Shown: positions 24,891 through 33,078 of the stretch, in pieces
Position numbering within the stretch: position 1 is the first letter of the stretch
How the letters are laid out: every line of letters starts with the position of its first letter
Assembly (NCBI RefSeq): GCF_014203735.1
Contig: NZ_JACHJQ010000009.1
Span: 1 to 64,000, forward strand
DNA: 64,000 bases
Direction of reading: 5' to 3'
From: Actinophytocola algeriensis
Lineage (GTDB): Bacteria; Actinomycetota; Actinomycetes; Mycobacteriales; Pseudonocardiaceae
Made by a program: the position numbers and the translations under genes
Notes under the pieces: model-generated
Told to the model about the DNA's origin: nothing
Databases searched by the model: none
Seen by the model: the letters and a program-made list of their open reading frames with translations, nothing else

Positions 24891-25289
24891 TCAGTCGGCA
24901 GTGAGCGCCTCATCGCGGGTGGGGAAGATCGAGATCTCGTCCGTCATTCCTGTCAGTTCCATCGGGCGGAACGTGGCGCTGCCGGTCGCGACGATCCGGA
25001 ACCGGATGGTGCCCTTCGCCTGCTGGTGGCAGCCGATGAGCACAGCCATGCCGGCTGAAGCGAGGAAGTCGACCTGACTCAGGTCCACCACCAGCGTCTC
25101 CGGCCGCTGCTCCATGGCAGCGTTGATCGATTCGCCCAGTTGCGGGGCGGTGGCCAAGTCGATCTCCCCGGCCACGTTCAGCACCACTGCCTCGCCGTGG
25201 GGTTCCACCAGAACAGACAGTCCGGGTGCGGCGGGCGTGCTCGTGTCAGCTTCTCGGAACGGCTCTGAACTCACCGGACCATCATCCAA
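24891..25289 (-). CDS. STAS-domain anti-sigma factor antagonist (RsbV-like)
   Basis: A 132-aa protein (TTG at 25289; GTG at 25274 is a shorter alternative). The STAS domain occupies residues 22-125, with the conserved phosphorylation-site region LVVDLSQVDFLASAGMAVLIG, where the serine in LASAG is the expected target. The first 20 residues are a variable Ser/Pro/Thr tail. It pairs with the RsbW-like kinase 72 nt downstream: the unphosphorylated antagonist would sequester the kinase and free a sigma factor. No sigma gene is in the window. Confidence 0.87.
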   Translation of the reverse strand: MDDGPVSSEPFREADTSTPAAPGLSVLVEPHGEAVVLNVAGEIDLATAPQLGESINAAMEQRPETLVVDLSQVDFLASAGMAVLIGCHQQAKGTIRFRIVATGSATFRPMELTGMTDEISIFPTRDEALTAD

Positions 25290-25374
25290 TACTTCTCAAG
25301 GCCACGTGTGACCGCCGCTCCTACTGACACTTTGGGCTGGTCGCCCCGTACATCCACTCGGTCCTCCGCTCGGC

Positions 25375-25533
25375 TCACGGCTGATCGACGCCGGGGGTCC
25401 AACCGGCGTGTCTCGAGGGATAGCCGTCCACGCGAACTTCAAACATTTCGTGCCAAGGAAGTTGCAAATGCGCGTCGACCAGCGGTTTCGCGCAGTCTGT
25501 GCACTCGTACGGTACGAACGTATGGGAGGACAC
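25375..25533 (-). CDS. Possible small Cys-x2-Cys protein in a low-GC patch
   Basis: A 52-codon frame (GTG 25533) containing FVPYECTDCAKPLVDAHLQL, then PWHEMFEVRVDGYPSRHAGW. The composition is protein-like, with a CxxC motif that could bind zinc. GGAGG lies only 3 nt before the GTG, which is short. The surrounding DNA (about 25290-25560) is visibly less GC-rich than its neighbours and could be acquired or non-coding. No family is recognised. The rest of 25290-25726 shows only fragmentary frames on the plus strand (for example a tail DDIAADVIDRTVLPFLARLT ending 25699) that may be gene remnants. Confidence 0.35.
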   Translation of the reverse strand: MSSHTFVPYECTDCAKPLVDAHLQLPWHEMFEVRVDGYPSRHAGWTPGVDQP

Positions 25534-25726
25534 CGACCTCCGCACACGCCTGTCCGAAAGCGGGCCTGACGGACGACCAAGCCGCCCAGCTGGCACTTCT
25601 GGACGGCGCGGCACTCCACTGCCCGGTGCTCCCGATGACATCGCGGCAGATGTGATCGATCGCACAGTGCTGCCGTTTCTGGCCAGGCTGACGGAATGAG
25701 CGCCGACCGGCCGGGTAACCGCCCGC

Positions 25727-26530
25727 ATGACCGATGCGAACGATCGCCCACTGGCAGTGGTGACAGGAGCGTCCAGCGGGATCGGCTACGCCTTGGCGGC
25801 GGAACTCGCCGACCAGGGCTTCGACCTGCTGGTAGCGGCCGAGAACGAGGAGATCACTAGGACGCCGGCCCGCCTGGAACGCCCAGGAGCACAGGTGACG
25901 GCCATCCAGGTCGACCTGACGGTGCCGAAGGAGGTGGACGCCTTCGCCGAAAGGATCATGACGTTGAACCGCCCGGTGGCCGTGCTGGCGATCAACGCGG
26001 GCGTGGGCGTCAGCGGGGGCTTCGTCCAGGACACGTCCCTGAAGGACCAGCTGGCCGTGGTGGACCTGAACGTCCGCTCGGCGGTGCACCTGGCGAAGCT
26101 GATCGTCCCGGACATGGTGGACCGGTCCCAGGGAAGGGTGCTGTTCACGTCGTCCATAGCGGCGACCGCCCCGGCCCCGTTCCAGGCGGTGTACCACGCG
26201 TCGAAGGCGTTCCTGCAGTACTTCGCACAGGGCTTGCGCGAGGAACTGAAGGGCACCGGCGTGACGGTCACCGCCGCCATGCCCGGCCCGACGGAGACCA
26301 GGTTCTTCGAACGAGCAGGCATGACGGACACCAAACTGGGCGCAGGCCCCAAGGACGACGCGGCCGAGGTCGCCAAGGAGGTTGTGCAGGCCCTGCTGGC
26401 CGGCAAGGACCACGTGGTGACCGGCTCACTGCGCAACAAGGCCCAAGCGGTGGTCGGCCACCTCCTCCCGGATCGCATGCTGACTGCCATCCAGCGCCGC
26501 GTCTCGGCCCCGGGCACAGCCAAGAAGTGA
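25727..26530 (+). CDS. Classical short-chain dehydrogenase/reductase
   Basis: A 267-aa SDR with all hallmarks: TGASSGIGYALAAELADQGF, an NAG-type motif in LAINAGVGVSGGF, the catalytic serine in VLFTSSIAATAPAP and YHASK. The length and PGPTETRFF after the active site fit the DltE/YqjQ-like group. ATG 25727 opens the frame; an RBS is weak. It is monocistronic and followed by a long proline/glutamate-coding low-complexity intergenic stretch. Confidence 0.9.
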   Translation: MTDANDRPLAVVTGASSGIGYALAAELADQGFDLLVAAENEEITRTPARLERPGAQVTAIQVDLTVPKEVDAFAERIMTLNRPVAVLAINAGVGVSGGFVQDTSLKDQLAVVDLNVRSAVHLAKLIVPDMVDRSQGRVLFTSSIAATAPAPFQAVYHASKAFLQYFAQGLREELKGTGVTVTAAMPGPTETRFFERAGMTDTKLGAGPKDDAAEVAKEVVQALLAGKDHVVTGSLRNKAQAVVGHLLPDRMLTAIQRRVSAPGTAKK

Positions 26531-27010
<480 letters not shown>

Positions 27011-28984
27011 TCAGGTCGAGCCGTGGGTTTTGCCGGTGACGTTGCGTTGTAAGCGGAACACGACGAACAGCAGCCGCAGGCCCAGTAGGGCGCTCACGAC
27101 CAGCAGGTTGTAGCCGAACAGCTGGTTCAGCGTCAGCTCCGGGCTCACGCGCGGCCCGCCAGTGCTCGCCAGCAGCAGCACCGCCATGACACCCGTCGCC
27201 GTGCCGGTGAACGCGAGCAGCAACTCGTGCAGCATGCCGGTGACCACCGCGCGGTCGCGTTCGTCGGCGAACAGGCGGATGTTCACCGACAGGCGGCCCT
27301 GTTCGAGGGCGGACGTCACCCGGTCGATGCGCCGCGGGATCCTGCGCAGCACCGGCAGCAGTGACATCAGTTCCTCGGTCGCGGTGCGGCGCAACGACTC
27401 CGGCTGCAGCTGTTCGCCTATCAGCTTGTTCGCGAACGCCCGCGACGCCACCAGGATGTTGAAGCCCGGGGACAGCAGACCCAGCGTGCCCTCGACCGTC
27501 GCCAGTGCACGGAACACCGCCGCGATCGCCGGTGGGATCGACAGCCGGAACTCGGCCACGACGCGGAACAGGTCCGTGAACATGTCGATGTCCGGTGCCT
27601 GTCCGTGCGACAGGTGCTTCGCCATGAGCGCACCCAGCGCACGTTCGAGCCGTTGTTCGTCGATCTCGTCCGGGCGGTCGACGATCTCCAGGAGTCCGTC
27701 GCGCAGGCCCGCCGGGTCGCCTCGGTCGATGGCCGCGAGCAGGTTGCGCAGGCCGCCGCGCAGTGTCGCGTCGAGGCGGCCGACCGAGCCGAAGTCGAGC
27801 AGGCCCAGCTTGCCGTCGGCGAGGAGCAACACGTTGCCCGGGTGTGGATCCGCGTGGAACACGCCGTGCAGTAGCACTTGTCGCAACACGCAGTCGAGCA
27901 GCGCCCGTGCCAGGTCGTCACGGCGGTCGTCCGCCACGTCGCCGATCCCGGTGCGCACCGGTGTGCCGTCGAGGCGTCGCATCACCAGGACACGCTCGCT
28001 CGACAGTTCACTGTGGACGGCCGGCAGTGCGATGTCCGCTCCGCTGTCGACCGCACTCACCGCTGCGATGTTGCGTGCCTCGACCCGGAAGTCGAGCTCC
28101 TCGGTGAGCGCGGCGGCGAACCCGTCGGCGAGGTCGACCACCCCGAGCGACCGTGCCCACGCCGCCCGCAGCTGCAGCGACCGCGCGACCCGGTAGACGA
28201 TGTCGAGGTCCCGGTCCACCACCCGGTCGATGCCCGGCCGGCGGACCTTCACCACGACGTCGTCGCCGTTGTGCAGCCGCGCCCGGTACACCTGCGCGAT
28301 GGACGCGGAGGCCAGCGGTTCCCGGTCGAACTCCGCGAACACCTCGGCCACCGGCCGGCCCAGCTCGTCTTCCAGTTCCTGTTCGACGCGATCGAACGGA
28401 ACCGGGGCGACCTGGTCCTGCAGCTTGCTGAGCTCATCGATGAACGCGGGCGGCAACAGATCCGGTCGCGTCGAAAGGACCTGGCCGAGCTTCACGAACG
28501 TCACCCCGCCGTCCTCCAGCGCCTTGCGCAGGGAACGTGCGAGCACCGTGTGGCGAGTGCCGTCGGCGGCGCGTCCGCCACCGAGGTACGGCCCGATGCC
28601 GTGCTTCACCGCGATCCGGCTGACCTGCGAGTACCGACGCGCTCGAGCCATCCGGCGCCGGATCGACCGCAACCGCCCGACGAACCCCAGCCCACCACCG
28701 CTGGGAAACGCCATCTCGGCGAGGAACAGGAACGTCAGCGTCCCCAGGAACGCACATCCCGCGACCGGGATGAGCAGCCCCGCGAACAGCCCGGGTGACT
28801 CGTGGACGCTCGGGAACAGCCAGGTGAGCATCCGCCCCGCCACGACCCATCCGACCGCGGCACCGATCAGCGCCCGCACGGTTCTGATCCGCACCCCAAG
28901 CACCCGCCGCGACGCCACAACCAGCGGCCACAGCATCAGGAGGTAGAAGGGGAGCGAGAGCAAACCGAAGAGCAAGGCGGACAT
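27011..28984 (-). CDS. ABC1/UbiB (AarF) family atypical kinase-like membrane protein
   Basis: A 657-aa protein. Three hydrophobic segments come first (MSALLFGLLSLPFYLLMLWP and two more up to residue 125), then the ABC1 kinase-like domain: VKLGQVLSTRPDLLPPAF (KxGQ motif), ASIAQVYRARL, VVVKVRRPG, FHADPHPGNVLLL and LLDFGSVGRLD. Two further TM helices are at the C-terminus. ATG 28984 begins the first TM; the 37 codons upstream are basic and atypical. UbiB-like ATPases support prenyl-lipid (quinone) metabolism; here that role is inferred. It is monocistronic. Confidence 0.9.
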   Translation of the reverse strand: MSALLFGLLSLPFYLLMLWPLVVASRRVLGVRIRTVRALIGAAVGWVVAGRMLTWLFPSVHESPGLFAGLLIPVAGCAFLGTLTFLFLAEMAFPSGGGLGFVGRLRSIRRRMARARRYSQVSRIAVKHGIGPYLGGGRAADGTRHTVLARSLRKALEDGGVTFVKLGQVLSTRPDLLPPAFIDELSKLQDQVAPVPFDRVEQELEDELGRPVAEVFAEFDREPLASASIAQVYRARLHNGDDVVVKVRRPGIDRVVDRDLDIVYRVARSLQLRAAWARSLGVVDLADGFAAALTEELDFRVEARNIAAVSAVDSGADIALPAVHSELSSERVLVMRRLDGTPVRTGIGDVADDRRDDLARALLDCVLRQVLLHGVFHADPHPGNVLLLADGKLGLLDFGSVGRLDATLRGGLRNLLAAIDRGDPAGLRDGLLEIVDRPDEIDEQRLERALGALMAKHLSHGQAPDIDMFTDLFRVVAEFRLSIPPAIAAVFRALATVEGTLGLLSPGFNILVASRAFANKLIGEQLQPESLRRTATEELMSLLPVLRRIPRRIDRVTSALEQGRLSVNIRLFADERDRAVVTGMLHELLLAFTGTATGVMAVLLLASTGGPRVSPELTLNQLFGYNLLVVSALLGLRLLFVVFRLQRNVTGKTHGST

Positions 28985-29492
28985 GCGGTTCCGAACGTCG
29001 GCTGGACTGGCTGGTCGCCGTCGATCGAAACACAGCCGGGCTCGGCGCACTGGCGAAACGTCAACCGCGTGTCGCGTTGGTTCGTGAAACATCACCTCTT
29101 TCGGGGTCGGGACGGTCGGACGGTGGTCTGTGGACGTACAGAGGCCCCCTTTGGGCGTGGATTGATGGGTTGGTGCCGGACGAGGTCATGGGGCCAGACA
29201 CGGTCGACGGCGGCAGACCGGACTTGGCGAGATCGACTGGGGCGGACAGTTGGAAGGCGCGGACGCGGACTGGCAGACCTGGGACCGCGGGCGCGGGCGG
29301 AACGGATGTGCGATAGGCGGGCGGACCTGGGTTAGGTGGATGTGGGACGGCGACCAGCGACAAGTTGATTGAGGGACTGCTGGACGAGGGCGGGCAGATG
29401 ACGAATCGGTGGGGCAGGGCGGTCGGACGAGGGACAGGCCCGACGACGGACAGATGGACGGTGAGACAGGGCGCAGTCGCGGTTCTCGGAGA
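28985..29492. other. 508-bp gap without a recognisable gene
   Basis: The plus strand is purine-rich here (many GGAC/GGCG runs), and no frame has an RBS or family resemblance. A TTCGTGAAACATCACCTCTTTC segment near 29080 is lower in GC and may hold the promoter of the ABC1-type gene. Nothing else is identified. Confidence 0.6.
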
Positions 29493-30155
29493 TCAGCGAC
29501 GTGCCCTCAGCAAACGCACCACCTCCTCTGCGACCCGGGTGGCGGACGCGGGGTTCTGGCCGGTGACCAGCCGCTCGGACACCGAGACCTGGCTTTCGAA
29601 GTCAGGCGCCGAGACATGCTTCGCGCCTCGTTCATCGAGCGTTGACTGCAGGAGGAACGGAACGACGCCTGCCAGACCGACCGCCTCCTCCTCCGTGTTC
29701 GTGAACGCGGAGACTTCCTTGCCTTCCACCAGATAAGTGCCGTCGGACAGGGTCAGGTTCAGCAGCGCCGCCGGGCCGTGGCAGACCGCTGCCACCACAC
29801 CGCCGCCCTCGTAGATGTCGCGGCCCAGGCGGGCGAGGCCTTCGTCGTTCGGGAAGTCCCACATGGTGCCGTGGCCGCCCACGTAGAAGATCGCGTCGTA
29901 GCCCACCGCGTCGGTCTCCATCGCTCGTGGGGTCGTTGCCAGGTCCGGCAGCTTGATGAAGTCGCGCTGGGTGGCGTCCTCCGGGTCGAAGCCGTCCATC
30001 GGTGGGCGGCCGCCTTCGACGCTCACCAGGTCCACCGCGAAACCGGCGTTGCGGAACAGCCGCCACGGGTGCGCGGCCTCGGGTACGTAGAAGCCGGTCT
30101 TGCGGAGTCCGCCGAGGTCGTCGTGGCTGGTCAGGGCCAGCAGGATTGCGTTCAT
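29493..30155 (-). CDS. DJ-1/PfpI (class I glutamine amidotransferase-like) protein
   Basis: A 220-aa protein of the Hsp31-like DJ-1 group. FYVPEAAHPWRLFRNAGFAV includes the glutamate-containing N-terminal region. YVGGHGTMWDF and the nucleophile elbow VVAAVCHGPAAL (Cys-His-Gly) are intact, with GKEVSAFTNTEEEAVGL following. The family includes glyoxalase III/deglycase and chaperone activities. ATG 30155 is preferred to the longer frame to 30182. It is divergent from a LysR regulator with a 16-bp palindrome between them. Confidence 0.9.
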   Translation of the reverse strand: MNAILLALTSHDDLGGLRKTGFYVPEAAHPWRLFRNAGFAVDLVSVEGGRPPMDGFDPEDATQRDFIKLPDLATTPRAMETDAVGYDAIFYVGGHGTMWDFPNDEGLARLGRDIYEGGGVVAAVCHGPAALLNLTLSDGTYLVEGKEVSAFTNTEEEAVGLAGVVPFLLQSTLDERGAKHVSAPDFESQVSVSERLVTGQNPASATRVAEEVVRLLRARR

Positions 30156-30188
30156 GAGCCAAGGATGGCAGGCGAGAGGCATCGAGCA

Positions 30189-30204
30189 CCAATAGAACTA
30201 TTGG
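30189..30204. promoter_or_regulatory. LysR-type operator between divergent genes
   Basis: A perfect 16-bp palindrome CCAATAG-AA-CTATTGG in the 69-bp gap between the DJ-1 gene and the LysR gene. It is AT-rich against a GC-rich background and is followed by TTATCAGTTTTCTGATGA at the LysR start. This is the expected autoregulatory site. Confidence 0.75.
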
Positions 30205-30224
30205 GCTGTATTATCAGTTTTCTG

Positions 30225-31088
30225 ATGACTTCACTTGACCTGCTCAGGACCTTTCTCGCGGTGCACCGCGCCGGGTCGGTCACCGCCGCCGCGCAGCTCC
30301 TCGACCTGTCCCAGCCCGCCGTCACCGCCCAGCTCAAGGTGCTGGAGAAGAACGTCGGCAAGCCGCTCTTCCACCGCCACGCCCGCGGGGTCACCACCAC
30401 CGCGGCCGGTGAGGACCTCGCAGGCAGGCTCGCCGGGCCGCTCGACGACCTGACCGCCGCGCTCGGCGACTTCGTCGGCGGCAAGGTGTCGCTGCACGTC
30501 GGCGGGCCAGCCGAGTTCATGACGCTGAAAGCCCTGCCCGCGCTGGTCGAGCTGCCCGACACCGCGCTGCGCGTCACCTTCGGGATGCCGGACGATCTGC
30601 TCGACCAGCTGGCCAAAGGCGGCCTCGACCTGGTGATCGCCGGAGCGCGACCGCGGATGCGCGGCATCCTGACCGCGGCGCTGTACGAGGAGGAGCTCAC
30701 CATCGTCGCGGCGCCGCGCTGGTACTACCCGGACGGGGCCGGCGTGCTCGGGGACGCGCCCTGGGTGGCGTATGCGGAGGACCTGCCGCTGATCCGCCGG
30801 TACTGGAAGACGGTCTACAAGGCACTGCCGCCGGGACGTGCCGTCGTCGTGGTGCCTGACTTGCGCGCGGTGCTCGCGGCGACCGTCGCGGGTGCCGGGG
30901 CGACTGTTCTGCCCAGGTACCTGTGCGAGAACGAGCTGGCGACCGGTGCGCTGCGCGAGCTGATCGTCCGCGGGGACGGTGAGCTGCCGACAAACACCAT
31001 CTACCTGGCCGTGCGCGCCGGTGCGTTCGCCGAGCCGCACATCGCGCGGGCCCGTGACGTGCTCATGTCCAGCGCGAAGGAGTGGTGA
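30225..31088 (+). CDS. LysR-family transcriptional regulator
   Basis: A 287-aa protein. The N-terminal LysR helix-turn-helix is LLRTFLAVHRAGSVTAAAQL, then LSQPAVTAQLKVLEKNVGKPLFHR. The effector domain occupies residues 90-285 (LTIVAAPRWYYP, ATVAGAGATVLPRYL). ATG 30225 is immediately downstream of the palindrome. It probably controls the divergent DJ-1-type gene. The long frame upstream (from 29778) is a shadow of that gene. The inducer is unknown. Confidence 0.92.
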   Translation: MTSLDLLRTFLAVHRAGSVTAAAQLLDLSQPAVTAQLKVLEKNVGKPLFHRHARGVTTTAAGEDLAGRLAGPLDDLTAALGDFVGGKVSLHVGGPAEFMTLKALPALVELPDTALRVTFGMPDDLLDQLAKGGLDLVIAGARPRMRGILTAALYEEELTIVAAPRWYYPDGAGVLGDAPWVAYAEDLPLIRRYWKTVYKALPPGRAVVVVPDLRAVLAATVAGAGATVLPRYLCENELATGALRELIVRGDGELPTNTIYLAVRAGAFAEPHIARARDVLMSSAKEW

Positions 31089-31095
31089 GCAGGTG

Positions 31096-31114
31096 CGCCA
31101 CGCCTAGCGTGGCG
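31096..31114 (+). promoter_or_regulatory. Stem-loop overlapping the mug promoter
   Basis: Perfect arms CGCCACGC (31096-31103) and GCGTGGCG (31107-31114) enclose CTA, 8 nt after the LysR stop. The hairpin contains TAGCGT (31105-31110), a good actinobacterial -10. It could terminate lysR, act as an operator, or both. Confidence 0.5.
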
Positions 31115-31127
31115 GGGCAAGGTCGTC

Positions 31128-31688
31128 ATGGTGATCCGTACGCTGGAGGACATGAGGCCGACCGCGGCCGAATTGGCCGCCGCACGTGCCAGGACCCTGC
31201 CCGACGTGGTGGGGCCGGGGTTGTCGGTGCTGTTCTGCGGGATCAACCCGGGGCTGTACTCGGCGGCGACCGGGCACCACTTCGCCAGGCCGGGCAACAG
31301 GTTCTGGCCCGCGTTGCACAACTCCGGGTTCACGCCGCGCCTGCTGCACCCGTCCGAACAGGACGAGCTGCCGACGTACGGGCTCGGTGTCACGAACATC
31401 GTCGCGCGTGCGACGGCGCGCGCCGACGAGCTGACCCGTGAGGAACTCCGTGCTGGGGCGCTGAGGTTGACGGAGCTGGCTGCCCGGTACACGCCCACAT
31501 TCGTGGCGGTGGTGGGTATTTCGGCGTACCGGACGGCGTTCGACCGGCCGAAGGCGACGGTCGGGCCGCAGGTGGAGCGGATTGCCGCGTCGCGGTTGTG
31601 GGTGCTGCCGAACCCGAGCGGCCTCAACGCGCACTACCAGGCGGATGCGCTGGCCGCCGCGTTCCGCGAACTGCGCGAGGCAACGTGA
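31128..31688 (+). CDS. mug: G/U mismatch-specific uracil-DNA glycosylase (Mug family)
   Basis: A 186-aa protein matching the Mug/TDG family. The catalytic segment is LFCGINPGLYSAATGHHFARPGNRFW, with Asn in GINPG activating water, and the minor-groove insertion motif is WVLPNPSGLNAHYQ. It removes uracil or ethenocytosine opposite guanine in base excision repair. ATG 31128 is the longest start; ATG 31152 (MRPTAAELAAARARTLPD) matches the usual family N-terminus and is preceded by GGAGGAC, so it may be the true start. It lies just after lysR, with its own TAGCGT box. Confidence 0.92.
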   Translation: MVIRTLEDMRPTAAELAAARARTLPDVVGPGLSVLFCGINPGLYSAATGHHFARPGNRFWPALHNSGFTPRLLHPSEQDELPTYGLGVTNIVARATARADELTREELRAGALRLTELAARYTPTFVAVVGISAYRTAFDRPKATVGPQVERIAASRLWVLPNPSGLNAHYQADALAAAFRELREAT

Positions 31689-31756
31689 TCCACCGGCGAT
31701 CGTGATCCCACAGCCATTTGACCCGCGACATTCGCCGAACCGGCCAGTACGCAACC

Positions 31757-31860
31757 CCCACCCGAACCCGGGGGCGTCCCGCCTTGCCATTCTACCGGCT
31801 GGGTGGGACGGCCCCGGGTTGTCGATCTTGGTTGTGGATAACCGGGTGTGCTGTGGATAA
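31757..31860. repeat. Dispersed intergenic repeat copy with paired DnaA-box-like 9-mers
   Basis: CCCGGGGGCGTCCCGCCTTGCC and GTTGTCGATCTTG match the island at 8951-9048. Two TGTGGATAA boxes lie at 31833-31841 and 31852-31860, again exactly 19 bp apart. The island lies between convergent mug and the secreted repeat protein, and nothing else is seen in 31689-31864. Confidence 0.8.
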
Positions 31861-31864
31861 CTTG

Positions 31865-33064
31865 TCACCACGTGCTGTTGATCAGTCCCGTGCCGACGTT
31901 CACCTCATCGAAGTCGTCGCCGTCCGCGTCGTCGCTGTAGGTCATCGTGATGTGGCCGTACGGGCTGACCGCCAAGGCCGGCTGGTTCTGCCGGCCCGTG
32001 GCGGACGGGTTGGCCCGCACCTGTGGCTGGCGGCCCGCGCCGGTGCCGTCCGGGTTGAGTCCCCGCAGGTACACGTCGTCGCCGAGGGTCCAGTACGCCA
32101 CCGCGTAACGCTGGTCGTCCAGGCCCACCTGTGGGTCGTTGCCCGGGAGGAACACCTCGGCAGGCGCTGTACCCGTTGCGGTGAAGGAACGTACGCCGAT
32201 CTGGTCCGCTCCCTGGTGATCGGTTTCCCAGCCCACCACGAAGTCGCCGTTGAAGTTCGCGGCCACCGTCGCGTTCCGCTGCTGGTCGCCGGTGGCCTGG
32301 TTCGCCACACGTTTGGCGATCTTCACGGCACCGCTCGGGGTGAAGCTCGCAAGACCGACGTTGTAGTACCCGTTGGCGTCGATGTCCTCGTCCCACACGA
32401 CGATCGCGTTGCCTGCCGCGCCCATCGCGACGTCCGGGTGGCGGTTGGTGCCGCCCGCGGCGTGCACGCGGATCTCGTAGCTCTTCGACGTGACCGACGC
32501 GAAGCCGGACAGGCGGACCGTCGGTTCGGCATCCGTCTGCTCGTCCTCGAACACGACCGCGAAGCCCGCTCCGTCGGGGTCGGCGGCGACCTCGGGGTTG
32601 ACCTGCTGACCCGCGGCGGTCGCGTTGGCCACTGTCGAGCCGGTCTGCGTGCCCGCGGCGTTGAACGTCAGGACCCTGATCTGGTAGTACCCGTTGCCGT
32701 CCGGATCCTCGGCGAACACGACCACCGCGCTGCCGTCGTCGCGGACCGCCACGTCGGGCTGGACGTGCCGCCAGTTCCCCGTGCCGCCCGTGGACACCTT
32801 CTTCTCGTACAGCGAGGTGCCGTCGCGATACAGCCGTATGAACACCTCGGTGTGCACACTGTCGTTCGGGGCTGTGGTGTCGCGGTCGTCCTCCCACACC
32901 ACCGCCGTGTAGCCGGTGCGGGACACCGCGACCGACGAGTTGTCCTGGTCGCCGGCGGCCGTCGTGTTGACCCTGGCCCAGGTGAGCGTCCCGTCCGCCG
33001 TGGCGAGGGGAGCGGTCAGCAGTCCGAGGGCGACCACCAGCACCGGGATGATGACGTGTCTCAT
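31865..33064 (-). CDS. Secreted repeat protein with acidic DxDxNGYY motifs (beta-propeller-like)
   Basis: A 399-aa protein with a signal peptide (MRHVIIPVLVVALGLLTAPL, cleavage after ATA). The mature protein is 6-7 repeats of about 50 residues, each with a W/F-acidic turn such as FAEDPDGNGYYQIRV, WDEDIDANGYYNVGL, FEDEQTDAEPTVRLSGF or YSDDADGDDFDEVNV. The acidic loops resemble calcium-binding turns, and the repeat length fits a beta-propeller. The function is unknown. It begins 14 nt after the PhoD stop, so the two are one operon. It may act with the phosphatase at the cell surface. Confidence 0.75.
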   Translation of the reverse strand: MRHVIIPVLVVALGLLTAPLATADGTLTWARVNTTAAGDQDNSSVAVSRTGYTAVVWEDDRDTTAPNDSVHTEVFIRLYRDGTSLYEKKVSTGGTGNWRHVQPDVAVRDDGSAVVVFAEDPDGNGYYQIRVLTFNAAGTQTGSTVANATAAGQQVNPEVAADPDGAGFAVVFEDEQTDAEPTVRLSGFASVTSKSYEIRVHAAGGTNRHPDVAMGAAGNAIVVWDEDIDANGYYNVGLASFTPSGAVKIAKRVANQATGDQQRNATVAANFNGDFVVGWETDHQGADQIGVRSFTATGTAPAEVFLPGNDPQVGLDDQRYAVAYWTLGDDVYLRGLNPDGTGAGRQPQVRANPSATGRQNQPALAVSPYGHITMTYSDDADGDDFDEVNVGTGLINSTW

Positions 33065-33078
33065 GAACACACCCCTGT

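Noticed and set aside
29077-29363. Short frames in the 29.1-29.4 kb gap
   Set aside because: Composition is biased (purine-rich), with no RBS, no homologous look and conflicting frames on both strands.
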